Assembly: GCA_022813625.1 (NCBI GenBank)
Contig: JAKLMB010000020.1
Coordinates: 248,001 to 312,000 of the forward strand
From: Aaosphaeria pasadenensis
Lineage: Eukaryota; Ascomycota; Dothideomycetes; Pleosporales
Direction of reading: 5' to 3'
DNA length: 64,000 nucleotides
Part shown: piece by piece, positions 34,460 to 45,150 of the stretch
Position numbering within the stretch: position 1 is the stretch's first letter
How the letters are laid out: each line of letters starts with the position of its first letter
Notes under the pieces: generated by a model
The model's input: only the letters and a program-made list of their open reading frames with translations
The model's database searches: none
Told to the model about the DNA's origin: nothing
Position numbers and translations under genes: made by a program

Positions 34460-35575
34460 TCATCCCCGAACAAAAGCGGCATAACGTGACAGCGATGCCA
34501 TCTTCTCTTCTGGGCTGATGAGGTCCTCGGAGTACACAAGCCTGATGTTCTTGTCCTTCTTGCTCTTCTTCTCTGGTGCAGCGTCCGCTGACGGTGCCGA
34601 GGCGGTTGCACTTGCAATAAGCTCATCCACAGACGCAGCAATCGAGGGATCGGTTCCTGCAGGATATCCGACACCTGGTGGAGCACCAAATGGGGGGCGT
34701 TGGGGAAGACCAGGCTGGCCAGGGATGCTTCCTGGGCGCGGAGGGATACCACTGTTTACAGGACTTCCACCAGGAGGGAATGGCGGCGGTGCACCTCCAA
34801 AGCCAGGGACAAATCCCGGAGGGCCAGCTGGGGGGAATTGGCCTGGTGGAAATTGAGGAGCTCCGGGTGGAGGAGGATATTGTGTGCCCGGCGGGAAAGG
34901 AGATGTTTGCGTAGGCGGAGCGACTGGTGTCTGGGTAGCTGGAGGCGTCTGTACAGATTGTCAGTATATTCTCAAGTTCAACAAAGACTTCACTTACAGG
35001 TTCAGACTTCTTCTTCTCAACAGGTGGAGCTGGAAGCACACCGTTGGCCTTGTCTATCCTGAACTTGGCTGCTCTCTCCGTGATTTCCTCTAATGATTCC
35101 TTCACTTTGGTGCGCTTGTTCGGTGGAGCAGCGCCATTTGTGAAGGCTCCACGAATGGGATTACCAGTAACGCGTGCGCGCTCAGCCTCCTCCTCAAAGT
35201 GCTTGTGGGTAGTATCCTGGACATGCTGGTCGATAACTTCTGCTGGCACACCTTCCATGCCAAAGATTTCGATGTCGAGGCCTGATCGTCCAGGAATGGC
35301 ATTCTCAACCTGGGTCAAGTTCTCTTTGTGCACTTGGTTCATGTGGACGGAGAGACCTAGGAACTATGTTAACGTATGCTTCCCGGTAATGAGCCGCCGC
35401 GCAACTGACCTCCAGCTGTATTCAATCGCCGACCACATCGCTCGCATTTGAAATGTTTGGCCTTTTGATGTGAAATAAGAATCTTGAGATCGTCGAAGTC
35501 ACGCTCGCAGTAGTAGCACCATGGGCGCTCAAGCTTCTGGTTGAGATCGGGATACCTCTTGCGCTTCTTCGTCAT
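34460..35575 (-). CDS. BuGZ/ZNF207-like C2H2 zinc-finger protein
   Basis: Exons 35410-35575, 34998-35356 and 34460-34948 (introns 53 and 49 nt) give about 337 residues. Two N-terminal zinc fingers are visible: Cys20/Cys23/His36/His41 and Cys44/Cys47/His60/His65. They match the paired fingers of ZNF207/BuGZ, followed by the conserved VENAIPGR and IFGMEGVP segments. The middle is a Pro/Gly/Phe-rich low-complexity region (FPPG repeats), and a basic KKSKKDKN patch follows. The C-terminus has ISPEEKMASLSRY, resembling the Glu-pair GLEBS-like segment that binds Bub3 in BuGZ. In animals this protein binds microtubules, phase-separates and loads Bub3 at kinetochores. The fungal role is inferred only. 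Confidence 0.85.
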
Positions 35576-36224
35576 TGTGGCGCAGTGTGTCTCTGAAAGA
35601 CGGTTCGGTCTGTCTTATATGTGACCAAGTAGATAACTAGGACTTCGAGCTTTTGGAACTGAAAGGCGGATGAAGAGTCGCGTTGCTCGTAGGTCGCAGG
35701 TCGAGGTCGAGGAGGTAGAGTCCAGGTAGCTCGCGATTTCCTCGGCCAAAAGAGCTCTAGCGCGAAATAGCCTTGGCATTGTCCTGAACTTTTTCTTTGC
35801 GACCTCTCCGTGCAATTCATCTTTCTTCACTCATTTTGTTGAAGTAGAGAAATTCACGCCAAACATATACGGAGTTCCAATATGAACTTTCTCAATGTCA
35901 ATCGATCAATACATCTCATCAATTCTAAGCTGTAGTTTCGCAACCCGCACACCAGCCACTTGGTCTTCAGACAATCCGACAAGTCCTTCGGGAGCATCCC
36001 GTATCCTCGCGTCTTGCGTCGATGCGACGGTGCGGCTGCAGAATTCTATGTGCTTTTTCCGTTGCAAGAACAATCAAAGGTCCTTCATAGTTCACACTTC
36101 ATCGCTCTTCAGAGACTTTCTACGAAGAGTGTGACTCCAAGCGCACCTACATACGTACTTCTTTTGAGCTCTATGCATGCCATCTGAGCCCCCCTAGAAT
36201 AGCGTTAAATCGTTTTCCCGGGCA
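35576..36224. other. Intergenic
   Basis: The upstream region of the BuGZ-like gene and the 3' flank of the UCH gene. No gene supported. Confidence 0.5.
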
Positions 36225-37022
36225 TCACGAAGATGTGAGCGCCATTAAACTGAAACCAATGTTTGAATCATTGTCCTTGACCATGTTGCGGATGACCTGG
36301 AAACATTTTTCGGACAGAACATCGTCTTCTGCCTTCATTGGTCCTAGGTCGATTGGTCCATTCACATCGCCGTTCATTTGGAAGAGGTTGCCGGTCTTTG
36401 ATGACTTTACAAAGCAAATGTAGTGGAAGTTCACCTCATCTTCGGGGTTCTCAGGTGCAATAGAGTCACCTTTTCGTGCGACTGATTCGTATGCCGATGC
36501 GAGCTGCTCGCTGTCTTCGAGAACCATAGCCCTCTCGAAAGGCTTCAAGGGGACGCCAGCCTCAAGAAGGTTGCTTAATATTGACCCGCTATCTTCATGA
36601 AATTAGCCTTTTGCGACTTGCATTTCTATATGTCATTGCTTGGTAAAGGCACCAGATGACCCACTGATATGATCTTTGGCGTCGCCGTTACTCACAGCAT
36701 GCAGCAATGCATATAGACCGCACGCGTTATGTATCGTTTGTTTCCAGAATACTACCTCTTCGTTCGGTCCGGAGCCGTCATACGGTGGAGACTCTGCATT
36801 CTCCTCATCGACTCGCTGGTCATAATCATCTGCACATGGGAATACTAGTATCAACGCGAAGACGGGGCGAGGTATGAAAGCCAGCAGGTCAGGGTCATCG
36901 AGTGAAAGCACGTCTTGAAAGCCCAATGAGTCTGACACACCCAAGCTGTGGACTAGCTCTGTGAATATATCAGGATTAGATTCCAGAGGTATAAAGTGTT
37001 TGCGGTAAGTTTTTTGTCCCAT
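36225..37022 (-). CDS. Ubiquitin C-terminal hydrolase (UCH, peptidase C12)
   Basis: Exon 1 (36665-37022) and exon 2 (36225-36592) with a 72 nt intron (weak AAG acceptor) give about 241 residues, close to yeast Yuh1 and human UCH-L3. The oxyanion Gln95 and nucleophile Cys101 lie in FWKQTIHNACGLYALLHA, and the general-base His175 in EVNFHYICFVK. In relatives the third triad residue is the Asp of an L-D-G motif. Here the aligned segment reads FQMNGD, with Asn192 in that position (codon AAC). The family removes small adducts from ubiquitin and processes ubiquitin/Nedd8 precursors. The substitution may lower activity. The gene is divergent from the S28 peptidase gene. Confidence 0.88.
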
Positions 37023-38160
37023 CGCTTTTGATAAACTCGGTCCTCTTTGGGAGATCTGTCAAAGGTGTGGTAGATTCCAGATTTACAGCTCGGATTAGGG
37101 TTACAGGCAGCAGGGGAGCCGCCAAGGGACATCACACAAGTGATTGGCCCAACACCTGCAGACTCATAATCCATAGGAAACGCAAGATCTGGATTCCTGA
37201 CATATTTCATATGCGAGATCTGGTCCAGGTGCTTTCTAGCACATATATATCTATCATGCACCCTAACTAGAGAGTTTAGGTATCGATATGCCTTGACCGC
37301 GAAGGTGCATCACCATCGGTCGCGTACAGTTCCCTTGTCTCGTGATAAGGAACGAAGCTTGGTATGCTTGCTGCCGACAAAAATACAATATGACGCTGGT
37401 GCGTTATTCTCCATTGTGTAACTATGGCAAGGTTCCGAAGAAGCAAACACTTGGATACGGCCGCAATCCAACATCTACTTGTATGCTTTCACGAATGAAG
37501 GAACCAATAATGTGGATCACCAACACCTCATTCCCGCAAGCAATGCACTACAGCCTACATGGTATCACTCTGTACAATGCTGTATGCCATACGAGGTATA
37601 GCAAATTGGGGAATAAGCTTTTAGGGTGAGGAGAAGGCTCGGGTAGGCAGTTAGTTGCTGACGCAAATTCATTGGCCTGGTCGGCTAATCTTGATTTGAG
37701 GCGCAACGGCGGGGGATAAGGAAGCTCCTGGTCTTCGTTCACGCCATCCTCGTCTTGCGCCTTGAATCGCCTCAACCTACGCCATTCCCGCTGCATTTGC
37801 GTCACCCTTCTATCAGGCGTGTAGGTGTGTTCTACGAGCAGAACTCAATCAATTGTACGTAGTGCAATTCAGGCCGACAGCCGAGTACAGGCATTGCTCC
37901 ATAAAATACCATCATCACGGATTCAGCCCGTGCTCTCGCAGCAATTGATTGTCCAATCTCCTGCTATATTCAGCGTAGGCCATCCTAGTACGAATTATCC
38001 ACCTTCCCGAAATATTAAGGAACTGCGCCGATAAACAGGCTCAAGGATGATGATGCCAATCGCAATGTTTGTGTGCCTGAACCGTTTCTTCCTATAAGTG
38101 CCAGGATTCTGACCTCACGTCCACCATCCGCACTTGGATTTGCATCTTCCAGCGAACATC
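37023..38160. other. Divergent intergenic region between UCH and S28 genes
   Basis: About 1.1 kb with no supported gene. The short ORFs at 37342-37629 and 37548-37805 overlap on opposite strands and have no recognisable content. Confidence 0.5.
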
Positions 38161-40019
38161 ATGCATTTTCAGCGTATCCTTAGCTTGCTGGGTGTGGCCC
38201 AAGCCATTTCGGCCCAGCAGTATGGTCATCCGACTGTATACCAGCTGAAGAACCAGGTAGGCCTTGCTCACAATTGTACACAATGAGTCCAATTGACCTG
38301 TTTCCAAGGTCGAACAGGCCAAGAAGCGAGATCTCGCAAAGCGTGACACAATTGACCCAACAACGCTGTACCCAGCGCACAATCTCTCTGTCCCAGTCGA
38401 CTTCTTCCCCAATGAGCCACGATATGAGCCTCATTCAAATGATACCTTCAACCTGAGGTACTGGTTCGACGACAGCCACTACAAGCCCGGTGGCCCCGTC
38501 TTTGTTCTTCTTTCTGGCGAGACCGATGGCGAAGGCCGCCTGCCTTTCCTCCAGAAGGGTATTGTTGCTCAAGTTGCGGCAGCCACCAATGGAATCGGCG
38601 TGATCCTTGAGCACCGTTACTACGGCACCAGTTTCCCAGTGGAGGATCTCTCCGTGGAGAACCTTCGTTTCCTCACCACAGAACAATCTCTTGCTGAGAT
38701 CGACTACTTCGCCAGGCACGTCAAGTTCGAGGGTATCGATGCCGATCTTACTGCTCCTAAGACTCCCTGGATCGTCTATGGAGGATCTTACGCTGGAGCC
38801 CAGGCTGCGTTCATGCGCGTAGCCTACCCTGAGACCTTCTGGGGTGGCATTTCTTCTTCTGGTGTGACTGTGGCCATCTATGATTTCTGGCAGTACTTCG
38901 AGCCCATTCGCCAGTTTGCCCCTCCCGATGTCGTTGCCAACACTCAGACCATGATTGATGTTATTGACAAGATTCTCCTTGCTGGAAACAACGAGGAGGA
39001 CGTTAAGAAGCTCAAGTCCATCTTCGGTCTTGGAAATGTTACCAGCAACGCCGATTTCGCTAACATCTTCTCCAACGGAATCTATGGATGGCAGGGAACC
39101 AAGTAAGAATCTCAATAAGAGGCCTTGTTCCAGGTATGATGCTAACAGTACCATAGCTGGGATCCCGAGGACAACTCCCCTGGCTTCTACTAGTAAGTAT
39201 TCGCCATTATTACAGCATATCACCTGGCTAATTGGCCTCAGCTATACCAACAACCTGACCACCACCCTCAATAACAAGGACTTGGAGAACCTGAGGTCAA
39301 AGGTCCAAGAAGTTATCTCCCTAGCCGGTTACGATAACTCTACCGACGTCGAGAACATTCTCCTCAACGCTATCAACTACTACAATCTCACCTCTGTCGC
39401 CAACTGGGCCAAGACCAACATCACCCAGGACGAGTACTACACCCAGCTCGACGACGAATTCTGGCAGCAAGACGGCATCGATCAGCAGGGGTGGCGCAGT
39501 TGGTACTGGCAAGTCTGCACGGAGTACGGCTACATCCAAACCGGCAACACCCCCAAGGAGATCAAGCCTCTCGTCTCGCGCACCATCGACCTCGAATACG
39601 GCACCTACTTCTGCCGCTCCGCCTTCAACATCAGCACGCCACCCGACGTCGAGCGCGTGAACAAGTACGGCGCCTTCGACATCGAGTTCGACCGCCTCGC
39701 CATCATCGGCGGCAACGCCGACCCCTGGAGGCCCGCCAGCCCTCTCGCCGACGAGGCCACGAAGAGGGAATCCACCACCGAGCGCCCCTTCCTCGAGATC
39801 GCCCACGCCGTCCACCACTGGGAAGAGAACGGCATCTTCGAGAACGAGACTACGCCTATCCTGCCGCCTAACCAGATCGTGTACGCTCAGCAGTTCCTCA
39901 AGAACTTCGTCATCGATTGGTTGAAGGGTAAGTCGTTTTTCGCGTAATTAAATTGAGATCATGACCGCTAACTTGGGTTTACAGAATTCAACGAGAAGTA
40001 TGGCTATGCTGAGTTGTAG
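38161..40019 (+). CDS. Secreted serine peptidase family S28 (prolyl carboxypeptidase-like)
   Basis: Five exons: 38161-38256, 38309-39102, 39157-39192, 39242-39927 and 39985-40019, with introns of 49-57 nt, give about 548 residues. A signal peptide covers about residues 1-18. The nucleophile motif is GGSYAGAQAAF (Ser about 191). HRYYGTSFP and the C-terminal GNADPWR and HAVHHWEENG supply the S28 Asp and His. The family cleaves after proline at peptide ends, and fungal members act extracellularly, often in acid. One exon is only 36 nt but splices in frame. The penultimate exon is GC-rich with strong C-ending codon bias, suggesting high expression. Confidence 0.93.
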
Positions 40020-41060
40020 AGCAGCCTTTACAAAGGTCGTACATACCGACTGTAGATATTAATAGCTTCAGTATCTAATGCATGAACGTAATCACCCATT
40101 TTATGACTGACCAATCACTTGCTATTAATTCTACATTGTGATGTTGCTAATGAGTGCGGAAATGAGTAAGAAGAAACGTATTTCTGATTTTCCTAACAAG
40201 ATAAAGAATGTGAACAGGAAAGAAGGAGAAAAGTATGTTGTTGGTTGTGGGCGCATGATAATCAAGACATGGTGTCGTGGTCTGGCCACTTAAAAGAACC
40301 CTGCCGACTTCGGCTGGCCGCGTCATTTGAGTGTGATTGCTAGTCGTCAACCCGGTCGTCACCCACGAAGTCTGGTGACGCGGCGCAATTTGATATTTTA
40401 TGAATTGGCATCTCGAATTATGTTAAGAAAATGGCTGCGAAGAATATGCATCGCGGTTGTGTGGTAATTATTGGTGGAATTTTGCTTTGTGAAGTCATGT
40501 TCTTGAGCAATCCTAAAACATTACATTGACAGCCAACGAGTACAATAGCAATCATTGACACTAGGCTATTCCAAAAACTTCCGCATTGACATAACATCTC
40601 AGTCACCAACTGCGACCCCAAACATTCGCCCCCATTGTACAAAGCTAAGATCAAAGCTAAGATCAAAGCTAATGAAGCTTGAAACTATGTTTACACCTTA
40701 ATTGAAAAGCTTCGTCACACTCTCTGATCTACGAAGCTGTGAACCCTGGTTGTGCCCCGGCTTTGCTTCCAAATGCAGCTACATAGTCATGGAAAGGTTC
40801 TCGGATGCTGCCGTCACAGCCTCATGACCCGCCATGGGTTTGCAATTACGTCTATGTTGGGTTTTTCGCGGTGGTAGATCTGGGTCCGGTTTTCAAATGT
40901 ATGTCCAGTGGAGAGGTGATGGCTAATGAACCCAATGAATATATATAGAAGATGTTTTGATCTGATAAGTTAAGGAAATCATTCGCTGCTCGGTCAATTT
41001 ACGTTGCTTCCAGCTTCAAAAATCGATTTCTTACTTGGTTTCACTTTGTTTCCCGTCACC
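40020..41060. other. Intergenic, tannase promoter side
   Basis: About 1 kb without genes. It contains three tandem copies of AAAGCTAAGATC-like sequence at about 40640-40672. Confidence 0.5.
40940..40947 (+). promoter_or_regulatory. TATA box of the tannase gene
   Basis: TATATATA lies 114 bp upstream of the chosen ATG at 41061, a plausible core promoter spacing for a fungal gene. Confidence 0.55.
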
Positions 41061-42812
41061 ATGCGTCGAAGCAATCCATTGAGTATTGCTACTCTTCTAG
41101 CAACAGCAACCAACGCCGCTTCTCTCGATGACCTATGCACAGTCTCTCATGTCCAAGCAGCCCTACCGGCAAATGGAACACTCCTCGGGTTGAATCTACT
41201 AGCAGACTCAGTGACTGCCGCTGCAGTCTACAATGCGACTGTAGGACGAGAAAGCACCGCTACATACAGCTACTGTAATGTCACTGCGAGTTACACCCAG
41301 ACAGGAAAAGGCAACATCATTCCTCTGAAGTTCACCTTTCCTCAGCCATCTGACTTTGAGAATCGCTGGTACCTCGCCGGTGGTGGAGGTTTCTCCTTGT
41401 CCAGCGATGCTACAGGTGGTCTGCCATATGGAGCCGCCTCCGGTGCGACTTCAGCAGGCTACGATGCCTTCAACTCCAGCTATGATGAGAAGGTGTTGTA
41501 CGGCAATGGATCCATCAATTGGGATGCTACATACGCCTTTTCATACACTGCCCTGGGCGAGTTGACCAAGATCGGCAAGCCCTTAACCCAGGCCTTCTAC
41601 GGCTTGAACGATACGAAGATCTATACATACTTTGAAGGCTGCTCGGACGGCGGCCGTGAAGGAATGAGCCAGGTCCAGCGATGGGGAGAAGAGTACGATG
41701 GCGTCGTTGCCGGTGCTCCTGCGTTCCGTTTCGCACAGCAGCAGGTCCTTCATGTTTACCCTGCCACCATCGAGGCAGTGAATGGCTATTATCCTCCGCC
41801 ATGTGCATTGGCCAAGATAGTCAATGCCACGATCGCCGCTTGCGATCCCCTTGACGGCCGCACCGACGGCGTCATCTCTCGCACCGATCTTTGCAAACTC
41901 AACTTCAACCTCAGCTCCTTGATCGGCGAGTCTTACTACTGCGCAGCCCAGACAGGAACATCCCTAGGCTTCGGCTTCAGCAAGCGTCAAGCGCCCCCAG
42001 GAGGTCATTTGAGCGTCCAACCCGCCCAAAACGGCACCATCACCGCAGAAGACGTCGCCGTTGCGCAAGGCGTCTACGACGGGCTCCACGACTCCAATGG
42101 AAAACGCGCCTATCTCTCCTGGCAGATCGGATCCGACCTCGGCGACGCAGACCCAACATACAACAACGCGACAAGCGCATGGGAACTCAACATCCCCTCT
42201 ACAGGCGGCGAATACGTCACCAAGTTCATCCAACTCCTCGACCTGGACAACCTGTCCGATCTGAACAACGTCACATACGACACCCTCGTCGAATGGATGA
42301 ACATCGGCATGATCCGCTACCTCGACAGCCTCCAGACAACCCTCCCCGACCTCACTCCTTTCCAGTCGTCCGGCGGCAAACTCCTCCACTACCACGGCGA
42401 ATCCGACCCGAGTATCCCTGCCGCTTCGTCCGTCCACTATTGGCAGTCTGTACGTGACATCATGTACCCCGGGCTCTCGGATGCGGAATCGAGGGATGCG
42501 CTGTCCGATTGGTATCAGTTTTACCTCGTCCCCGGTGCCGCGCACTGTGGTAGCAATTCGCTGCAGCCGGGACCGTATCCGGCGGATAATATGGCGACGA
42601 TTATCGATTGGGTGGAGAGTGGAGTTAAGCCGAGTAGATTGAACGCGACGGTGTCGTCGGGGGCGAATAAGGGAGAGGTGCAGGCGCTTTGCCAGTGGCC
42701 TACGCGGCCTCTATGGTCGGGGAATAGCTCGGAGTTTGAGTGCGTGGAGGATGAAGCGTCGGTGGAGAGTTGGACGTATAAGTTTGATGCTTTTAAGCTG
42801 CCTGTGTATTGA
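41061..42812 (+). CDS. Secreted tannase / feruloyl esterase
   Basis: A single exon of 583 residues from the ATG at 41061, which has a CACCATG context. The frame is open from a TTG at 41004 but has no ATG there. A signal peptide covers about residues 1-20. Tannase/feruloyl esterase family (PF07519) features are the WYLAGGGGF block and the nucleophile motif GCSDGGREGMSQ. YDGVVAGAPAF, CDPLDGRTDGVI and the C-terminal GAAHCG (catalytic His) complete the set. The paired cysteines flanking Ser and His match the CS-D-HC motif of the family. The family hydrolyses ester bonds of gallate or ferulate in plant polyphenols and cell walls. Multiple N-glycosylation sequons fit secretion. The exact substrate is not predictable. 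Confidence 0.92.
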   Translation: MRRSNPLSIATLLATATNAASLDDLCTVSHVQAALPANGTLLGLNLLADSVTAAAVYNATVGRESTATYSYCNVTASYTQTGKGNIIPLKFTFPQPSDFENRWYLAGGGGFSLSSDATGGLPYGAASGATSAGYDAFNSSYDEKVLYGNGSINWDATYAFSYTALGELTKIGKPLTQAFYGLNDTKIYTYFEGCSDGGREGMSQVQRWGEEYDGVVAGAPAFRFAQQQVLHVYPATIEAVNGYYPPPCALAKIVNATIAACDPLDGRTDGVISRTDLCKLNFNLSSLIGESYYCAAQTGTSLGFGFSKRQAPPGGHLSVQPAQNGTITAEDVAVAQGVYDGLHDSNGKRAYLSWQIGSDLGDADPTYNNATSAWELNIPSTGGEYVTKFIQLLDLDNLSDLNNVTYDTLVEWMNIGMIRYLDSLQTTLPDLTPFQSSGGKLLHYHGESDPSIPAASSVHYWQSVRDIMYPGLSDAESRDALSDWYQFYLVPGAAHCGSNSLQPGPYPADNMATIIDWVESGVKPSRLNATVSSGANKGEVQALCQWPTRPLWSGNSSEFECVEDEASVESWTYKFDAFKLPVY

Positions 42813-43279
42813 AAGTGACTCAGGGGGTCTCGTTGACGGGTGATGAGGAGTTGAGGGATTTGGAGTGTCTGATTTGATGCCGTGCTTGCATGAATGGTAA
42901 TTTCAGGTTACTTGCTCTCATAGTTTACTTTAATGAACGTTCTTTTTCGATCAAAATGGTACAAAGTTGCAGTACTTGACAAGGTCAGGCATCGTCAAGA
43001 TCCATAATAAACACTTGTATGCTTCCACCTCACTCTCCAACTTGCTCTATTATCTTTCGTGACACAGATTAAGAAGTAGGATGGAAAAGTTCGTTGGAAG
43101 TATGTATCATTATCACATGTAGCATCAGTCAGTCACACCACCAACCAAAAATATGTAAAGAAGATGAGTAGAATATAGTCTATATAGCCAATGGAATCCC
43201 ATTCCATCAATGTAATCACAATCATTAAGTCATATACAGTTACGAATATACATTAAGAAGAACCCCCCAAAAACATCCC
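42813..43279. other. Convergent 3' region
   Basis: 3' flanks of the tannase and S33 genes; no ORF or repeat of note. Confidence 0.5.
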
Positions 43280-45053
43280 TTACCACCCCATCTTGCCAGC
43301 CTGGATATGATGCCTCTTCTTAAGGATCTTCGTGTCGGCTGAGCCCAAGATCGAACCGAGCGGCTTCTCGAAAGGCACTTCATCAGGCTCGCAGACCGTG
43401 CCCTCCTCAGGCAACGTAGCGTCCAAGATATACTTCTGCGTAACCTTCCACGTGCACTTGGACGGCGCGGCGAGAGTGCAGTGGCCGACGGAGTCCTGCT
43501 GGAGGACGCCGGAGCCTGCGAAGCGCTTGCTCATGGACTTCGCGTGTGTGAGAGGGGTGACGGGGTCGTAAGTGTTTCCGACGAAGAGGATGGGGTTGCT
43601 AGTTTTGTTTGCCGAGGGGACGCCCTCGAAGACCTGGCTGTCGGGGGCGAAGACCTCGAGCTTGCGGCAGTTGATGGAGGTGCCGGCGGCCCAGCTCTCG
43701 CCCATGTACTTGGACATCTCGAATTGCTGCTCGACTTGCTCGGTGAACTTCTCGACGGTGCTGAGGTTGTAGCGGCCGTTGGCGTCGTTGCAGGCGATGA
43801 AGTAGCGGGGCTCGACGTCGCTGACCTCGAAGGTGGGTGGGTTCTCGCACTGGTCTTGAGGTGCGCTGGCGCCGAGGAACTGGGCGAGGATGGTGCCGTT
43901 ACGTTGCTCGAGGTGGGACATGACCAGGCCGAGGATGGGGAACAGGATCAATGGTTGGTATGGGACGGTGGTGAGTGCGGAGTGTAGGTCTCTGCTGGTG
44001 ATTACGGTGGGCTTCTTGACGAAGGTTGGGTCGGAAACGGTGATGGGGTTCTGTCTCACGTCCTCAATGACGGCGTTGAAGCGTTCTTCGATGGCCTCGG
44101 GGCTCTCGTCCCAGAAGGCGCAGGAAGTGTTGCCGCCTTCGTGGCAGTACTTGAAGAAGGTTGAGATGGCTGCATCGCCGTCGACAAGGTTGTTGCTCCA
44201 AGCACCCAGATAGTAGTCTTCAGCATCGACGACTCCATCGAGAATCATACGTCCGATGCGGTCTGGGAACAATGCAGCAGCAGTCGAGCCCAAGATGGTA
44301 CCATAGCTGGCGCCGTAATACCAGAGCTCGGCATCCTCGGCAGACTCGCCACGGGCTTCCGCTGCAAGTTCGGTGTAATGAAGCATGTCGGTTGCAGTAG
44401 CGACAGTGTTAGCATACTTTGCTGTGTCATTGGGACCAGAGTGTGCTTGAGTGCACCACTCGCCGAATGCGCCCGCACGGGCAAATGCATCAGTAATGGT
44501 TGAGGAGGAGTTGATATCAACTGCGGTGTTGAAGTCCTCATCGTAAAGACGTGCAGTTCCGGTTTGACCAGGGAAGCACGATAGATCCGGACCAGAGTTA
44601 TTGACACCTCTTGGGTCGAAGCCAACAAGGTTGTTGTCGAAACCGAGAGTCAATAGCATATCGTTGAGACTTGATCGCAAGAACTGCACACCCGATCCTC
44701 CTGGACCGCCTGGGTTGAGCAAGATATCATGGGCGGATGAGGCATTGGTACTGTTCGAAGTCCACTTGATGAATGCAATATCCGTTGTACCAACGTCAAG
44801 GTCCTCGTAGTCCAATGGCACTTCTAAGAGTGCGCAAGTGAAATCCTCAAAGCAGGGTGTCCACTTTAGCTCTGGAGATGATTCCAACTACAATGTGTCA
44901 GTGATTTCGTAAGGGAGTGCCTGTACCGTTTCCACATACCTGAGCAAAATCATAGATCTTGGTCTCATTCTGGGCTCTTCCAAAGATGGGCTTTGCAATT
45001 GCAGTGGAAGAAAGAGCAAGAGCCTGGAGGGCGGTCGCAGATTGAAGCCTCAT
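43280..45053 (-). CDS. Secreted S33 alpha/beta hydrolase (TAP-like peptidase)
   Basis: Exon 1 (44940-45053) and exon 2 (43280-44887) with a 52 nt intron give about 573 residues. A signal peptide covers about residues 1-20. The alpha/beta-hydrolase fold shows in LNPGGPGGSG (oxyanion loop), VGFDPRGV and the nucleophile elbow YYGASYGTILG. A TAP-like C-terminal domain follows, with NTYDPVTPLTHA (Asp) and SVGHCTL (His). Fungal relatives are annotated as tripeptidyl aminopeptidases or prolyl aminopeptidase-like. A TATATAAG box lies about 90 bp 5' of the start. With the adjacent tannase and S28 peptidase it forms a run of three secreted hydrolases. Confidence 0.92.
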
Positions 45054-45140
45054 CTTGACCGAATGGAATTATACAAAAGGACTTAGATAATGAAGCAATG
45101 GTACTGAACTGATGCGAATATAGAGTGAGGTCCAACAACA

Positions 45141-45150
45141 TCTTATATAC
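45141..45150 (-). promoter_or_regulatory. TATA box of the S33 gene
   Basis: GTATATAAGA on the minus strand, about 90 bp upstream of the start codon at 45053. Confidence 0.5.

Noticed and set aside
39321..39818. 165-codon Gly/Val/Asp-rich minus ORF
   Set aside because: It is antisense to a codon-biased S28 peptidase exon, with a composition typical of a shadow frame.
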